50,434 nucleotides of DNA from Rhodospirillales bacterium BBD 1991-14 (GCA_001657395.1 LYSY01000010.1:184208-234641); one strand, 5' to 3'; shown: positions 23,590 through 31,468, counted from the first letter of the stretch. Numbers and translations: made by a program. The notes: generated from the sequence alone by a model not told the origin.

Positions 23590-24456
23590 TTGAGCACGGA
23601 AAACGGCGCCCTGGCGGAAACGGCCGCGGAGATGAACGAAGACTTGAACGGGGAGATGAACGAGGAGGACATCCTCGCCACCCTGAAGCTGATCGCCGAG
23701 CGGGCCGGCAAGATCATCCTCGCCTACTACGTCGAAGGCGAGGAGATCGAAGTGCGCCACAAGGACGATGCCTCGCCCGTGACCGAGGCGGACGAGGCGG
23801 CGGAGACCTTCATTCTCGGCGCCCTCAACACCCTGACCCCGGATATTCCCGTGGTCGCCGAGGAAGCCGTGGCCGGCGGCGAGATTCCGGTCATCGAGGG
23901 CAGCCGCTTCTGGCTGGTCGATCCGCTGGACGGCACCAAGGAGTTCATCTCGCGCAACGGCGAGTTCACCGTCAACATCGCCCTCATCGAGGACGGCCAG
24001 CCGGTGGCCGGCGTCGTGCACGCCCCGGCCATGGCGATGACCTGGGCCGGTGTCTGCGGCGACACGGAGGCCGGCGGCAAGGGCCCCGGCCGGGCGGTCT
24101 TCGCCAACACCGACCAGCCCCTGATGGACATCCGGGTGCGCAAGCAGCCCCACGAAGGGGCCGTCGTGGTGGCCAGCCGGCGTCACGGCCAGGGCCAGGA
24201 CCTGGAGGACTTTCTCAGCCGCTACAAGGTCGCCGAGACGGTTTCCGCCGGCAGTTCCCTGAAGTTCTGCCTCGTCGCCTCCGGCCGCGCCGATCTCTAT
24301 CCGCGTTTCGGGCGCACGATGGAGTGGGACACGGCCGCCGGCCACGCGGTGCTGCTGGCCGCCGGCGGGCAGGTCTATACCATGGACGACGAACCGCTGG
24401 ACTACGGCAAGCCCGGCTTCGAGAACCCGCATTTCTATGCCGTGGGCATGCCCTAA
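23590..24456 (+). CDS. cysQ: 3'(2'),5'-bisphosphate nucleotidase CysQ
   Basis: A 288-residue Mg2+-dependent phosphatase of the inositol monophosphatase superfamily. It removes the 3'-phosphate from PAP(S), recycling the by-product of sulfate assimilation. The CysQ-type signatures are present: ASPVTEADEAAE, VAEE, the metal motif WLVDPLDGTKEFISRNGEF, and MEWDTAAGHAVLLAAGG. Translation seems to start at TTG 23590 behind GGAG, 3 bp after the CoxL stop; in-frame ATG codons at 23632 and 23656 are alternatives that still leave the fold intact. The acidic extra N-terminus is unusual. The gene is coupled to the CoxL gene and overlaps the tctA stop by 4 bp. Confidence 0.9.
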   Translation: MSTENGALAETAAEMNEDLNGEMNEEDILATLKLIAERAGKIILAYYVEGEEIEVRHKDDASPVTEADEAAETFILGALNTLTPDIPVVAEEAVAGGEIPVIEGSRFWLVDPLDGTKEFISRNGEFTVNIALIEDGQPVAGVVHAPAMAMTWAGVCGDTEAGGKGPGRAVFANTDQPLMDIRVRKQPHEGAVVVASRRHGQGQDLEDFLSRYKVAETVSAGSSLKFCLVASGRADLYPRFGRTMEWDTAAGHAVLLAAGGQVYTMDDEPLDYGKPGFENPHFYAVGMP

Positions 24457-25964
24457 CCCCCAGCTTTTCGATCACCGGTGAGTGCCGAATTGCGCCACAG
24501 GCGGAAGGCCAGCGAACCCACCGCTAAGGCGAAGAACGCCAGAGCCACCGGCCGCTCAAGAAAGATTCCTGCCCCGCTGTCATCCAACAAAAATGACTGC
24601 CGCAGGGCGCGTTCCATACCGGGCCCCAGAATGAACGCAATGACGAAAGCCGGCACGCTCATATCGAGCCGCTTCATGGCAAAGCCGAGCACACCGAAGA
24701 CCGTCATCATCGCCATGTCAAAGATGGACTGACGCCCCGCGAAGACGGCCACATAGCAGGTGACAAAGATGATCGGATAGACCATCTGTGCGGGGATCTT
24801 GGCGATGAGGGCGCCGATGAGACCGCTGCCCCAGTAACCAACGACGAGATAAGTCGCGATGCACAGCAGGCCTGCGGCGAAGACCCCGAAAATGACGTCG
24901 TGGGAGGTAACAAAGACATTGGGCCCGATCTCGATGCCATGGATCAGCATCACGCCCGACAACAGCGCGGCAGCGGTGCTGCCCGGAATGCCAAGAGTGA
25001 GCAAAGGAATAAGGTTGGCGCCGGAGGTCGCATTGTTGGAAGCCTCCGCTGCGGCAATGCCCTCCAGTTCTCCTCGGCCCCAGGTGTCCGGCGTCCTGGA
25101 GCGCCGTTTCGCCTCTGAATAGGCGACAAAACAGGCAACGACCGACCCCAACCCGGGCAGCATGCCGATTGCCGCGCCGATCCCTGTCGAGCGCAGCATT
25201 GTCGGCAGTACCCGCCTGTATTCGGTGAAGGTGACATAGCTGTCTGACGGCTTCCGCGGCGTTCCGGCGATGGGCATTCCCCCCTGGTGTGTCGTGCACC
25301 GGGCCGCGCGCTCGAAGACCTCAGCCAAGACGAAGGCCCCCAGCAGCACCGGAACCAGCCCGATGCCGTCCAGGAGCTCGTCCATGCCGAAAAGGAAACG
25401 ATCGTCCGCCGTGATCGGGTCCGTGCCGACAAGCGCCATCGCCAGCCCCAGGATAACACTGAGAAACCCGGCAATGACCGACTTGCCGAGCAAGCTGCTG
25501 ATGACGACAAAGGCGCAGAGGTAGATGGCGACGAACTCCGGCGGCCCCAGTTCCGAAGCGAAGACGGCCAGCGTTGCAGCACCGAAAATCAGCAGCAGCT
25601 CCGAACTGAAGTCGCCCTGCGCCGAGGCGATAACCGCCATCCTCAAGGCCTTGCCCTGCTTTCCCTGTCGGGTGAGAGGAAACCCCTCGATCTGCGTCGC
25701 AGAAGCCTGTGGCGTCCCCGGCGTGTTGAAAAGGATGGCCGGAATGGATCCGCCGAAGTCGGAGGCCTTGCTGACGGTGTAGATCAGCGCCAGCGCGGCC
25801 AGCGGGTGGAGATGGTAGGTCAGCGGTATCAGGAGCGCGATCATCGCACCCGACGAGAGGCCGGGCACCGCCCCCCCGATCAGCCCGATCAGCGTGCCCG
25901 CAAGGGCGAAAATCACTACATCCCAGGAAGAGAAGAGCGCGTTGAAACCGTCAACAATACCCAT
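24453..25964 (-). CDS. tctA: Tripartite tricarboxylate transporter large permease TctA
   Basis: A 503-residue, roughly 12-helix inner-membrane permease that moves a carboxylate with sodium or protons. Family hallmarks are GAVPGLSSGAMIALLIPLTY near the N-terminus, the segment IPAILFNTPGTPQASATQIE, and the second, pseudo-symmetric copy EASNNATSGANLIPLLTLGI with PGSTAAALL. It is the last gene of a minus-strand operon IclR-RraA-tctC-tctB-tctA. The substrate is unknown; known TTT systems carry citrate, adipate, terephthalate or protocatechuate-type acids. Confidence 0.95.
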   Translation of the reverse strand: MGIVDGFNALFSSWDVVIFALAGTLIGLIGGAVPGLSSGAMIALLIPLTYHLHPLAALALIYTVSKASDFGGSIPAILFNTPGTPQASATQIEGFPLTRQGKQGKALRMAVIASAQGDFSSELLLIFGAATLAVFASELGPPEFVAIYLCAFVVISSLLGKSVIAGFLSVILGLAMALVGTDPITADDRFLFGMDELLDGIGLVPVLLGAFVLAEVFERAARCTTHQGGMPIAGTPRKPSDSYVTFTEYRRVLPTMLRSTGIGAAIGMLPGLGSVVACFVAYSEAKRRSRTPDTWGRGELEGIAAAEASNNATSGANLIPLLTLGIPGSTAAALLSGVMLIHGIEIGPNVFVTSHDVIFGVFAAGLLCIATYLVVGYWGSGLIGALIAKIPAQMVYPIIFVTCYVAVFAGRQSIFDMAMMTVFGVLGFAMKRLDMSVPAFVIAFILGPGMERALRQSFLLDDSGAGIFLERPVALAFFALAVGSLAFRLWRNSALTGDRKAGG

Positions 25965-25985
25965 TGTTGCTGTATCCGTCGGAGT

Positions 25986-26528
25986 TTACTGCAGGCCCAG
26001 GAGCTGCCGAAGATCGCGGGCCAGCGCATAGGTGTCATAGGAAAGGAGCCTGCCCGGCTCTTCGAAAACGCCCAGCAACACGAAGAACAGCAGGTAGCAG
26101 AACGATACGGCCAGCACTGGCACGACGACGGTCTTCACCACCCCCCGGCCACCGAAATAGCGGATCAGGAAGATCATGATGGCCAGGGTCGGCAGCACGT
26201 ACTGGAACAGTACGATGGCCCATACATAGAGGCTGGCGGCCAAACCCACGACCAGCGGCCCGGAGAGCTGCGCAGCCATGCCCCGCATTTCCGCGAAAAG
26301 CCGCAACTCCCCCTTTATCCAAGTCAGAATCACACGCCCCAACAACAGCAGCGCGAGGCCAATGCCCGTCACAGCAATCAGCCGGGGGAAATCGCGGGCA
26401 CCGAAACCCGGATCCGACGGATCGACATAGATGTCGCTGATCTTCAGCGAAAACGGCACCAGGACGGCCAGGGTGAGCACCGCCACACCGATCTGCTTCG
26501 CGCCTGATCCGGGCTCGTTCAGTTGCAT
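25986..26528 (-). CDS. tctB: Tripartite tricarboxylate transporter small permease TctB
   Basis: The 180-residue product has four hydrophobic helices: VAVLTLAVLVPFSLKI, LIAVTGIGLALLLLGRVI, LVVGLAASLYVWAIVLF and TVVVPVLAVSFCYLLFFVLL. The motif SDPGFGARDFPRLI, after the first helix, is typical of TctB. I use ATG 26528 (MQLNEPGSG); an in-frame ATG at 26633 would overlap the tctC coding end and add unrelated sequence. It lies 21 bp before tctA and 19 bp after tctC. Confidence 0.92.
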   Translation of the reverse strand: MQLNEPGSGAKQIGVAVLTLAVLVPFSLKISDIYVDPSDPGFGARDFPRLIAVTGIGLALLLLGRVILTWIKGELRLFAEMRGMAAQLSGPLVVGLAASLYVWAIVLFQYVLPTLAIMIFLIRYFGGRGVVKTVVVPVLAVSFCYLLFFVLLGVFEEPGRLLSYDTYALARDLRQLLGLQ

Positions 26529-26547
26529 GGTTCGTGCCAGCCGGAGT

Positions 26548-27564
26548 CTACTGATTGAGCGTCGAACGCACCTCGGCGATGGTCGGTGCCCAGGCACGCG
26601 CCAAGCCCAGCAAATGGGTTTCGACGTCGCCACTACCGCGATAAACGATCGCCTGTTGCGCCTTCTTTGTCAGATTGACGAAGGCGCTGTGCTGCGTGGC
26701 AGAGACGACCGCCTCCGACATGCATGCTACGAAAGCCTCCGGAACCCCCGTCGGCGCCGCCAGGACAATGGGGGAAGACGTCGGCACGAACTCGATACCC
26801 TGCTCCTTCAATGTGGGAATGTCAGATACCACGCTGTCGCGCTGGTCGGCGAGAACACCCACGGCAAGCAGGATGTCGTTGAAGGCCGGCACGGTGTGAA
26901 CGCCGCTTGCGGAAAAATCGACCTCACCGGAGATCAGGGCGTTGCGGGTCTCTGCCCCGCCCTTGAACGGCACATCCTGGGTCATGCCGAGAATGCCGTT
27001 CAGTTCCAGAAACGCGGTGACGCCGACGTGGCTGACCGAGCCGCGCCCCGGGTGGGACCATCGGGTCTTCTGACCGTCAGCGAACTCCTTCTTGATGAAG
27101 GCAATCAGTTCGGCGGCCGTCGTGATTCCGCTGTCGCGCTGTACCACGAGGGCCTGGTTCGTTTCGCCGAACTGGGCGATCGGCACAAAGTCTTCGAACC
27201 AACTGATGCCATGATCACGCAGCATCGTAGACATCAGGCCGCCGCCCATGGCCGTGACCTGCAATGTCAAGCCGTTCGGCGCGGCACCCTTGACGAACTT
27301 CATGGCCACCACCTGGGCGCCACCCGGTTTGTTGATGACGACAACCGGCGTTTCGTCCAGGAACTCCGGCAGCACACTCGCAAGGATGCGCGCATAGCTG
27401 TCGGTGCCGCCACCGGCGCCGTAGCCGACAATCACCTTGACCGGCCGCTCGAGGCCGCAGTTGTCCGCCATGGCCACACTGTTCACGCCGCCAGCAGCAA
27501 AAAGCACCGAGCTGGTAAGGACCGTCAGGCTGGCGAAGAAGGTTCTGCGCATACGATTGGTCAT
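26548..27564 (-). CDS. tctC: Tripartite tricarboxylate transporter substrate-binding protein TctC (Bug family)
   Basis: A 338-residue periplasmic binding protein with a signal peptide (MRRTFFASLTVLTSSVLF, cleaved near AMADN). The mature part shows the Bug pattern: RPVKVIVGYGAGGGTDSYAR for the first ligand loop and VVINKPGGAQVVAMKFV. The second loop contains THPGRG-like SHPGRGSVSHVG. Bug proteins bind carboxylates through water and main-chain contacts, so the ligand cannot be read from residues. ATG 27564 follows AGGGAGGAA. High expression relative to the permeases is usual for this position. Confidence 0.92.
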   Translation of the reverse strand: MTNRMRRTFFASLTVLTSSVLFAAGGVNSVAMADNCGLERPVKVIVGYGAGGGTDSYARILASVLPEFLDETPVVVINKPGGAQVVAMKFVKGAAPNGLTLQVTAMGGGLMSTMLRDHGISWFEDFVPIAQFGETNQALVVQRDSGITTAAELIAFIKKEFADGQKTRWSHPGRGSVSHVGVTAFLELNGILGMTQDVPFKGGAETRNALISGEVDFSASGVHTVPAFNDILLAVGVLADQRDSVVSDIPTLKEQGIEFVPTSSPIVLAAPTGVPEAFVACMSEAVVSATQHSAFVNLTKKAQQAIVYRGSGDVETHLLGLARAWAPTIAEVRSTLNQ

Positions 27565-27628
27565 TTGGTTCCTCCCTTGGGACTTCTCTTTCATTCATCC
27601 GTCTCTCGTGGACGGTGGTCGGTGGCAT

Positions 27629-28432
27629 TCAGCCGTTGTAGCGGCTGCGGAAAAGGGGTTTCAGCTCACTTAAAGGACGGCGGTCACGAATCATCTGGCG
27701 CGACTTGTCCTCGGCAGCCTCGGTTTTCTGGGCTTCGGCAAGGACGGTCTCCACGAGATCCGGGGGGATGAAGCAGATGCCGGAGTCATCGGCGACGACG
27801 AAATCCCCCGCCTCGACGCGGACGTCATGGACCGTGACCGGTCCGTTTATCTCGATTGCCTCCATCCGGTGCTTGCCCGTCTTGGGCGTCCCGCCGCGGC
27901 ACCAGACCGGAAAGTCCAGCTGCCGGATGGTGTTGAGGTCGCGGACCACACCATCGACGATGGCGCCGGAAACACCCTGCATCTTGGCGACGAGACAGGA
28001 CTGCCCGCCCATGTTGGAGGCTTCCAGATGACCGCCGAAGTCGACAACCAGTACGTCACCGGGCTCGGAAAGGTAGTGGCATTCCCGGCTCGACATCCGG
28101 ATCGGATCCTTGTCGATGGTTGCTCGCGTCGGTGATTTCCGCTCAGGCAGATTGCGCAGTGTCACCGCCGTTCCGGCGATGCGCTTGCCGGGGAGAAGAT
28201 TCGCCAGATGCGCCTGAGAGACCGCGCCCCGGATGCCGTAGGAATCCAGGCAATCGGACACACTGGTCGTCAGGTCGGTCAGCGCGAGATAGGCGAGGCG
28301 AACCTGCTCGGCCACCCGTGGAAAGGCTATCTTTCTGATTCGCGATGGCGGCACTTCGCCCCAGATGCGGCCCGCATCGTCGTACTCCGCATGTTCGCGC
28401 GCGATCTGGTCGGTGACGGCTTGATCGGTCAT
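27629..28432 (-). CDS. RraA-family protein, probable 4-hydroxy-4-methyl-2-oxoglutarate aldolase-like enzyme
   Basis: The 267-residue protein has the RraA/HMG-aldolase fold: LTTSVSDCLDSYGIRGAVSQ, the phosphate/carboxylate loop PGDVLVVDFGGHLEASNMGG, GAIVDGVVRDLNTIRQLDFP, and VEAGDFVVADDSGICFIPPD. The Arg-Asp pair in VVRDL and the Asp of DDSG are the residues that bind metal and pyruvate in the aldolases. At 267 residues it is longer than E. coli RraA (about 160), matching the enzyme branch and not the RNase E inhibitor. In the middle of a carboxylate-uptake operon, an aldolase or decarboxylase acting on the imported acid is the best inference. Confidence 0.85.
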   Translation of the reverse strand: MTDQAVTDQIAREHAEYDDAGRIWGEVPPSRIRKIAFPRVAEQVRLAYLALTDLTTSVSDCLDSYGIRGAVSQAHLANLLPGKRIAGTAVTLRNLPERKSPTRATIDKDPIRMSSRECHYLSEPGDVLVVDFGGHLEASNMGGQSCLVAKMQGVSGAIVDGVVRDLNTIRQLDFPVWCRGGTPKTGKHRMEAIEINGPVTVHDVRVEAGDFVVADDSGICFIPPDLVETVLAEAQKTEAAEDKSRQMIRDRRPLSELKPLFRSRYNG

Positions 28433-28441
28433 GGCCTCCCC

Positions 28442-29224
28442 TCAATGCCTGGATGTGTTCTTATGCGGTTGAAGCTTCATGAGTGCGTCGGCGGGGACAA
28501 GCCTGGCCTGCTCCCGCAGCAGGGCAACGGCCGCCTGCCCTGTTTCCTCACTGTAGATAGCCTCTGGTCCGGCGACGGTCAGGACGCCGAACAAGTCGCC
28601 GCTCTCAGCCAGCACGGGGACGGCAACGGCGAAGGCGTGGGCGGTGAGTTCGGACCTGCTCCGGTCGTACTCCCGTGTTCGAATCTCTTCCAGGCGGGCT
28701 TCCAGCTCTTTCCGCGCGGCGCCGTCCAAAGCGGCTTTTCGGTAAACTTTTTCCCGCAGTTCACCCCCGCCGAAGGCCAACATCACACGACCCGAAGCGC
28801 CCGCGTGAATAACGCGGCTGGTGCCTTCCGGCACCGTATAGCGCAGCGCATCCTCCGGTTCTTCCTTGCTCAGGATAAGGCGTGCAGTGCCATTCAGGAT
28901 CGAGAACAGCGCGGTGTATCCAGTGGCCGCGACAAGGGCGCGCAGCGCGGGACGGACAGCTTCTGAGATATCAGTGTATCGCCTGGAGAGCAGGCTTCCC
29001 GCACGGAACAGGTTGGGTCCCAGGAAGTAGCGCGAAGACTCGGCGTCGTGGGTGAGAAAACCCTCTGATGCAAGGGTGCCGGCCAAGCGGATTATGCGGC
29101 TGCGGGTCAGCCCCGTGCGCTCGTGAAGGTCTGCCAGGCGCAGGCCGGAGTCACTCTCGAAGCACGTGAGCAGGCGCAATGCGGATTGGACGGACTCCAC
29201 ATGTCTTTCGGATTCACTGGTCAT
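28442..29224 (-). CDS. IclR-family transcriptional regulator
   Basis: A 260-residue regulator with an N-terminal winged helix (VESVQSALRLLTCFESDSGL; HERTGLTRSRIIRLAGTLAS) and a C-terminal effector domain (LRALVAATGYTALFSILNGT; AHAFAVAVPVLAESGDLFGV). IclR proteins sense small organic acids and control nearby catabolic operons. It is first in the operon with the RraA-like enzyme and TctCBA, 9 bp ahead of the former, so it probably controls its own unit in response to the transported acid. A long inverted repeat lies just upstream. Confidence 0.92.
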   Translation of the reverse strand: MTSESERHVESVQSALRLLTCFESDSGLRLADLHERTGLTRSRIIRLAGTLASEGFLTHDAESSRYFLGPNLFRAGSLLSRRYTDISEAVRPALRALVAATGYTALFSILNGTARLILSKEEPEDALRYTVPEGTSRVIHAGASGRVMLAFGGGELREKVYRKAALDGAARKELEARLEEIRTREYDRSRSELTAHAFAVAVPVLAESGDLFGVLTVAGPEAIYSEETGQAAVALLREQARLVPADALMKLQPHKNTSRH

Positions 29225-29230
29225 GGTGTC

Positions 29231-29276
29231 GATCGCAAAATTTCTACTGTATAGACATATATTCTATTTTGTGATC
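29231..29276. promoter_or_regulatory. Candidate IclR operator/promoter of the tct operon
   Basis: GATCGCAAAAT (29231-29241) and ATTTTGTGATC (29266-29276) are inverted repeats with one mismatch, separated by 24 bp of AT-rich DNA. A smaller repeat, TCTA-CTGTA-TAGA, lies inside. The element begins 7 bp upstream of the IclR start codon. IclR-family tetramers often use such extended palindromes. Confidence 0.55.
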
Positions 29277-29421
29277 GGACACTACGAGCGCCCGATTTGA
29301 CTGTCAACAGTCAAACGGCCAACAGGCAGACGGCGGCGGCCACGCAGCCGCCGCACCCGGACCTTTCGCAATGGTTGGAAAAAGCGTCCGCAGACCCGAA
29401 GGCCCCGCGCCCGTACGCAGG

Positions 29422-30057
29422 TTACGACGCCGCTTTCAGCACTTCCTTGGAGAGGGCGCGGATTTCCTGGGCGGCGCGGCTGCTTCTCTGAAACTCCGTA
29501 ACGCCCTGGCCCTGCAGCATGGCGCCGCCGAAGCCGACCCGGTTGCCGATGCGGCTGCGCGCCACCTTGGCCCCGTAATCCTTGATCTCGGCCAGCATGT
29601 CGTCGGTGAGATTGGCGCGCGGCGGGACCCGGTTGAGCACCAGCAGCACCGGCGCCTTTTCCTTCTGCGCCATATCCAGCGTCGGCTCCGTCGCCCAGAC
29701 ATCCATCGGCGAGGGCTGGACCGGCACGATGACGAGGTGGGCGTGGCGCACCGCAATCTTGGCTTCGGTTTCCGCATGGGGCGGCGAGTCGACGATGACC
29801 ACGTCGTGATCGCGCTTCAGGCGGTCGATCTCCCCGGCCAGCTTCCAGCCGCCGACGGAACTGACGGTGAGGCCTGCAGTATCGCCATGCAGCTTCGCGC
29901 GCAGCGCATTCCACATGGTCAGCGACTGCTGCGGGTCGATGTCGGCAACCGCAACACGCATCTGCGCCTGGGCATACGCAACCGCAAGATTGGCTGCCAA
30001 CGTCGTCTTGCCGGCGCCGCCTTTTTGCTGCGCCACGGTAAGAATCTTTGCGGCCAT
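29422..30057 (-). CDS. Orphan ParA/MinD-type P-loop ATPase
   Basis: The 211-residue protein carries the deviant Walker A QQKGGAGKTTLAANLAVAYA (Lys12 plus the standard P-loop Lys), Walker A' DIDPQQS and Walker B VVIVDSPPHAE. It is the short, plasmid-type ParA form without an N-terminal helix-turn-helix. Such ATPases position DNA or protein cargo by forming gradients on the nucleoid. No parB or centromere array adjoins it, so chromosome segregation is unlikely to be its job; positioning of a protein cluster is possible. I use ATG 30057 (MAAKILTVAQ); the longer frame adds improbable sequence. Confidence 0.9.
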   Translation of the reverse strand: MAAKILTVAQQKGGAGKTTLAANLAVAYAQAQMRVAVADIDPQQSLTMWNALRAKLHGDTAGLTVSSVGGWKLAGEIDRLKRDHDVVIVDSPPHAETEAKIAVRHAHLVIVPVQPSPMDVWATEPTLDMAQKEKAPVLLVLNRVPPRANLTDDMLAEIKDYGAKVARSRIGNRVGFGGAMLQGQGVTEFQRSSRAAQEIRALSKEVLKAAS

Positions 30058-30081
30058 GCTGCCCACCCGCGCGAATAGCGA

Positions 30082-30106
30082 TTTGCATCGAGTTTGCACA
30101 TGCAAA
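30082..30106. promoter_or_regulatory. TTTGCA cluster upstream of parA
   Basis: TTTGCA occurs at 30082-30087 and 30093-30098, and its complement TGCAAA at 30101-30106; the last two form a perfect palindrome with a CA centre. The cluster lies 25-49 bp upstream of the ParA start. It could be an autoregulatory operator. Confidence 0.4.
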
Positions 30107-30171
30107 ATCGTCGGTGCAAGGCAGGTTCCGGTCCGACTTTTCCACAATTGGGCTCTTGACCAGACCAGTCG

Positions 30172-30243
30172 ATGAGTCGCAAGCTATCCGCACGTGGCCG
30201 GAAAACCGGTGACGATATAGCCGCCGCAAAGCCTGTGCGGTGA
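30172..30243 (+). CDS. Possible 23-residue leader peptide ahead of an attenuator
   Basis: An ATG at 30172 opens MSRKLSARGRKTG, continuing DDIAAAKPVR and stopping with TGA at 30241-30243, 10 bp before the first helix of the downstream attenuator-like structure. It has no run of one regulatory amino acid and no strong ribosome binding site; TTGACC at 30156 is the nearest -35-like sequence. Position relative to the helices is the reason to list it. It could equally be chance. Confidence 0.3.
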   Translation: MSRKLSARGRKTGDDIAAAKPVR

Positions 30244-30253
30244 CTCGACAGGA

Positions 30254-30325
30254 GGTTCCCCAAACCGCGGTAGGAACCGGTCCTGGACTGACGAGAGCAA
30301 AGGACCGGGGCTAAATGCCCCGGTC
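30254..30325 (+). promoter_or_regulatory. Attenuator-like leader: three overlapping helices ending in a terminator, upstream of tsaC
   Basis: GGTTCC (30254-30259) pairs with GGAACC (30273-30278). CCGGTCCT (30277-30284) pairs with AGGACCGG (30301-30308). GACCGGGGC (30303-30311) pairs with GCCCCGGTC (30317-30325) around loop TAAAT, followed by TCGTTGTTT. Each helix shares bases with the next, so adjacent helices exclude each other: the order protector, antiterminator, terminator. A further hairpin, CCGG-AAAA-CCGG (30198-30209), lies inside a CCGCAC/GTGCGG stem (30188-30193/30235-30240) upstream. The next gene on this strand is tsaC. A signal or ligand is not identifiable. Confidence 0.5.
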
Positions 30326-30339
30326 TCGTTGTTTGGGGG

Positions 30340-30407
30340 TCTCGTCGTTTACAGGGTCTCGTCGTTTACAGGGTCTCGTCGTTTACAGGGTCTCGTCGTT
30401 TACAGGG
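30340..30407. repeat. Four perfect tandem copies of a 17-bp unit
   Basis: TCTCGTCGTTTACAGGG is repeated at 30340, 30357, 30374 and 30391 without change. A degenerate fifth copy (TCTCGTTGTTTGGGGG) precedes it at 30324, overlapping the terminator tail. The array fills the space between the terminator hairpin and the tsaC upstream region. Confidence 0.95.
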
Positions 30408-30496
30408 TCTTTCGTTCGTGTTCCCCCGGCAGCCTCTGAAGTCGATGTTTCGACTGAGGGTTTTCTTTGCGCCGCCCGTGGTTAGACTGCGCCGCC

Positions 30497-31468
30497 ATGC
30501 AGACCGGCAGCGCAAACATCAGGGCCGCGGACGACGCAGGATTTCGGCAGGCCGCGGAAACCCTGCAGGCAGGCGGCCTCGTCGCCTTTCCGACCGAGAC
30601 GGTCTACGGCCTGGGCGCCGATGCGACCAGCGACCGCGCCGTCGCCGGCATCTTCGCCGCCAAGAAGCGCCCGCAGTTCAATCCCCTGATCGTGCACTTC
30701 CGCAGCACCGGGGGCGCGGCCCAGGAAGTCGTCTTTGATGCACGGGCCGAAACCGTGGCACGGCAGTTCTGGCCGGGGCCCCTGACGCTGGTGTTGCCGC
30801 GCCGGCGGGAGAGTTCCCTATCATTGCTGTGCAGCGCAGGACTGCAGACCCAGGCCGTGCGCGTGCCGGCCCACCCGGTCGCCCAGCGCCTGCTGAGCGA
30901 GGCCGGGCTGCCTCTGGCCGCGCCCAGCGCCAACGCCTCCGGCCGCATCAGCCCGACCTGCGCCGATCACGTGGCCCAGTCCCTGGGCACGCGCGTCGCC
31001 GTGATCCTGGACGGCGGCCCCTGCGCGGTCGGCCTGGAGTCCACGGTGCTCGATCTCTCGGTGCCGCAGCCGACGATCCTGCGCCCGGGCGCGGTAACAG
31101 CCGAGGACCTGGAGCCGGTCTTGGGACCGGTCGCCGATCCCGGCCACGACGCGGCGGTGAAAGCGCCGGGGATGCTGCTCAGTCACTACGCTCCCGCCAA
31201 GCCCCTGCGCCTCGCCGCCGACAGCGCCGGGGACGATGAGGCCTTGCTGGCTTTCGGCCCGCAGACTCCGCAAGGTGCAATGGTGACCCTGAACCTGAGC
31301 GCCACCGGCGATCTCGCCGAGGCGGCTGCAAACCTCTTCGCCCACCTCCACGCCCTGGACACAAGCGGGGCGCGGGCGATCGCCGCCATGCCGGTCCCTG
31401 ATCGCGGTCTGGGCGTTGCCATCAACGACCGCCTGCGCCGCGCCGCCGCGCCCCGCAGCCATACCTGA
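30497..31468 (+). CDS. tsaC: Threonylcarbamoyl-AMP synthase, Sua5 type
   Basis: The 323-residue enzyme makes L-threonylcarbamoyl-AMP from threonine, bicarbonate and ATP for the t6A37 modification of ANN-decoding tRNAs. The YrdC domain is clear: AAETLQAGGLVAFPTETVYG, KKRPQFNPLIVHF, PAHPVAQRLLSEAGLPLAAP with SANASGRIS, and GLESTVLDL before ILRPGAV. A C-terminal Sua5 domain starts near residue 220 (APGMLLSHYAPAKPL), so this is the long Sua5 form and not the short TsaC. I chose ATG 30497 (MQTGSANIRA) because the upstream in-frame extension is not family-like. It is the first gene of a possible pair with the FAD-linked dehydrogenase. Confidence 0.93.
   Translation: MQTGSANIRAADDAGFRQAAETLQAGGLVAFPTETVYGLGADATSDRAVAGIFAAKKRPQFNPLIVHFRSTGGAAQEVVFDARAETVARQFWPGPLTLVLPRRRESSLSLLCSAGLQTQAVRVPAHPVAQRLLSEAGLPLAAPSANASGRISPTCADHVAQSLGTRVAVILDGGPCAVGLESTVLDLSVPQPTILRPGAVTAEDLEPVLGPVADPGHDAAVKAPGMLLSHYAPAKPLRLAADSAGDDEALLAFGPQTPQGAMVTLNLSATGDLAEAAANLFAHLHALDTSGARAIAAMPVPDRGLGVAINDRLRRAAAPRSHT

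Noticed and set aside
21091-24432. Minus-strand open frame of over 1,100 codons spanning the CoxL and CysQ genes
   Set aside because: Gly/Ala/Arg/His-rich with no domain; a product of extreme third-position G+C on the other strand.
30340-30407. CRISPR array
   Set aside because: The 17-bp units abut with no spacers; it is a simple tandem repeat, and no cas genes are present.
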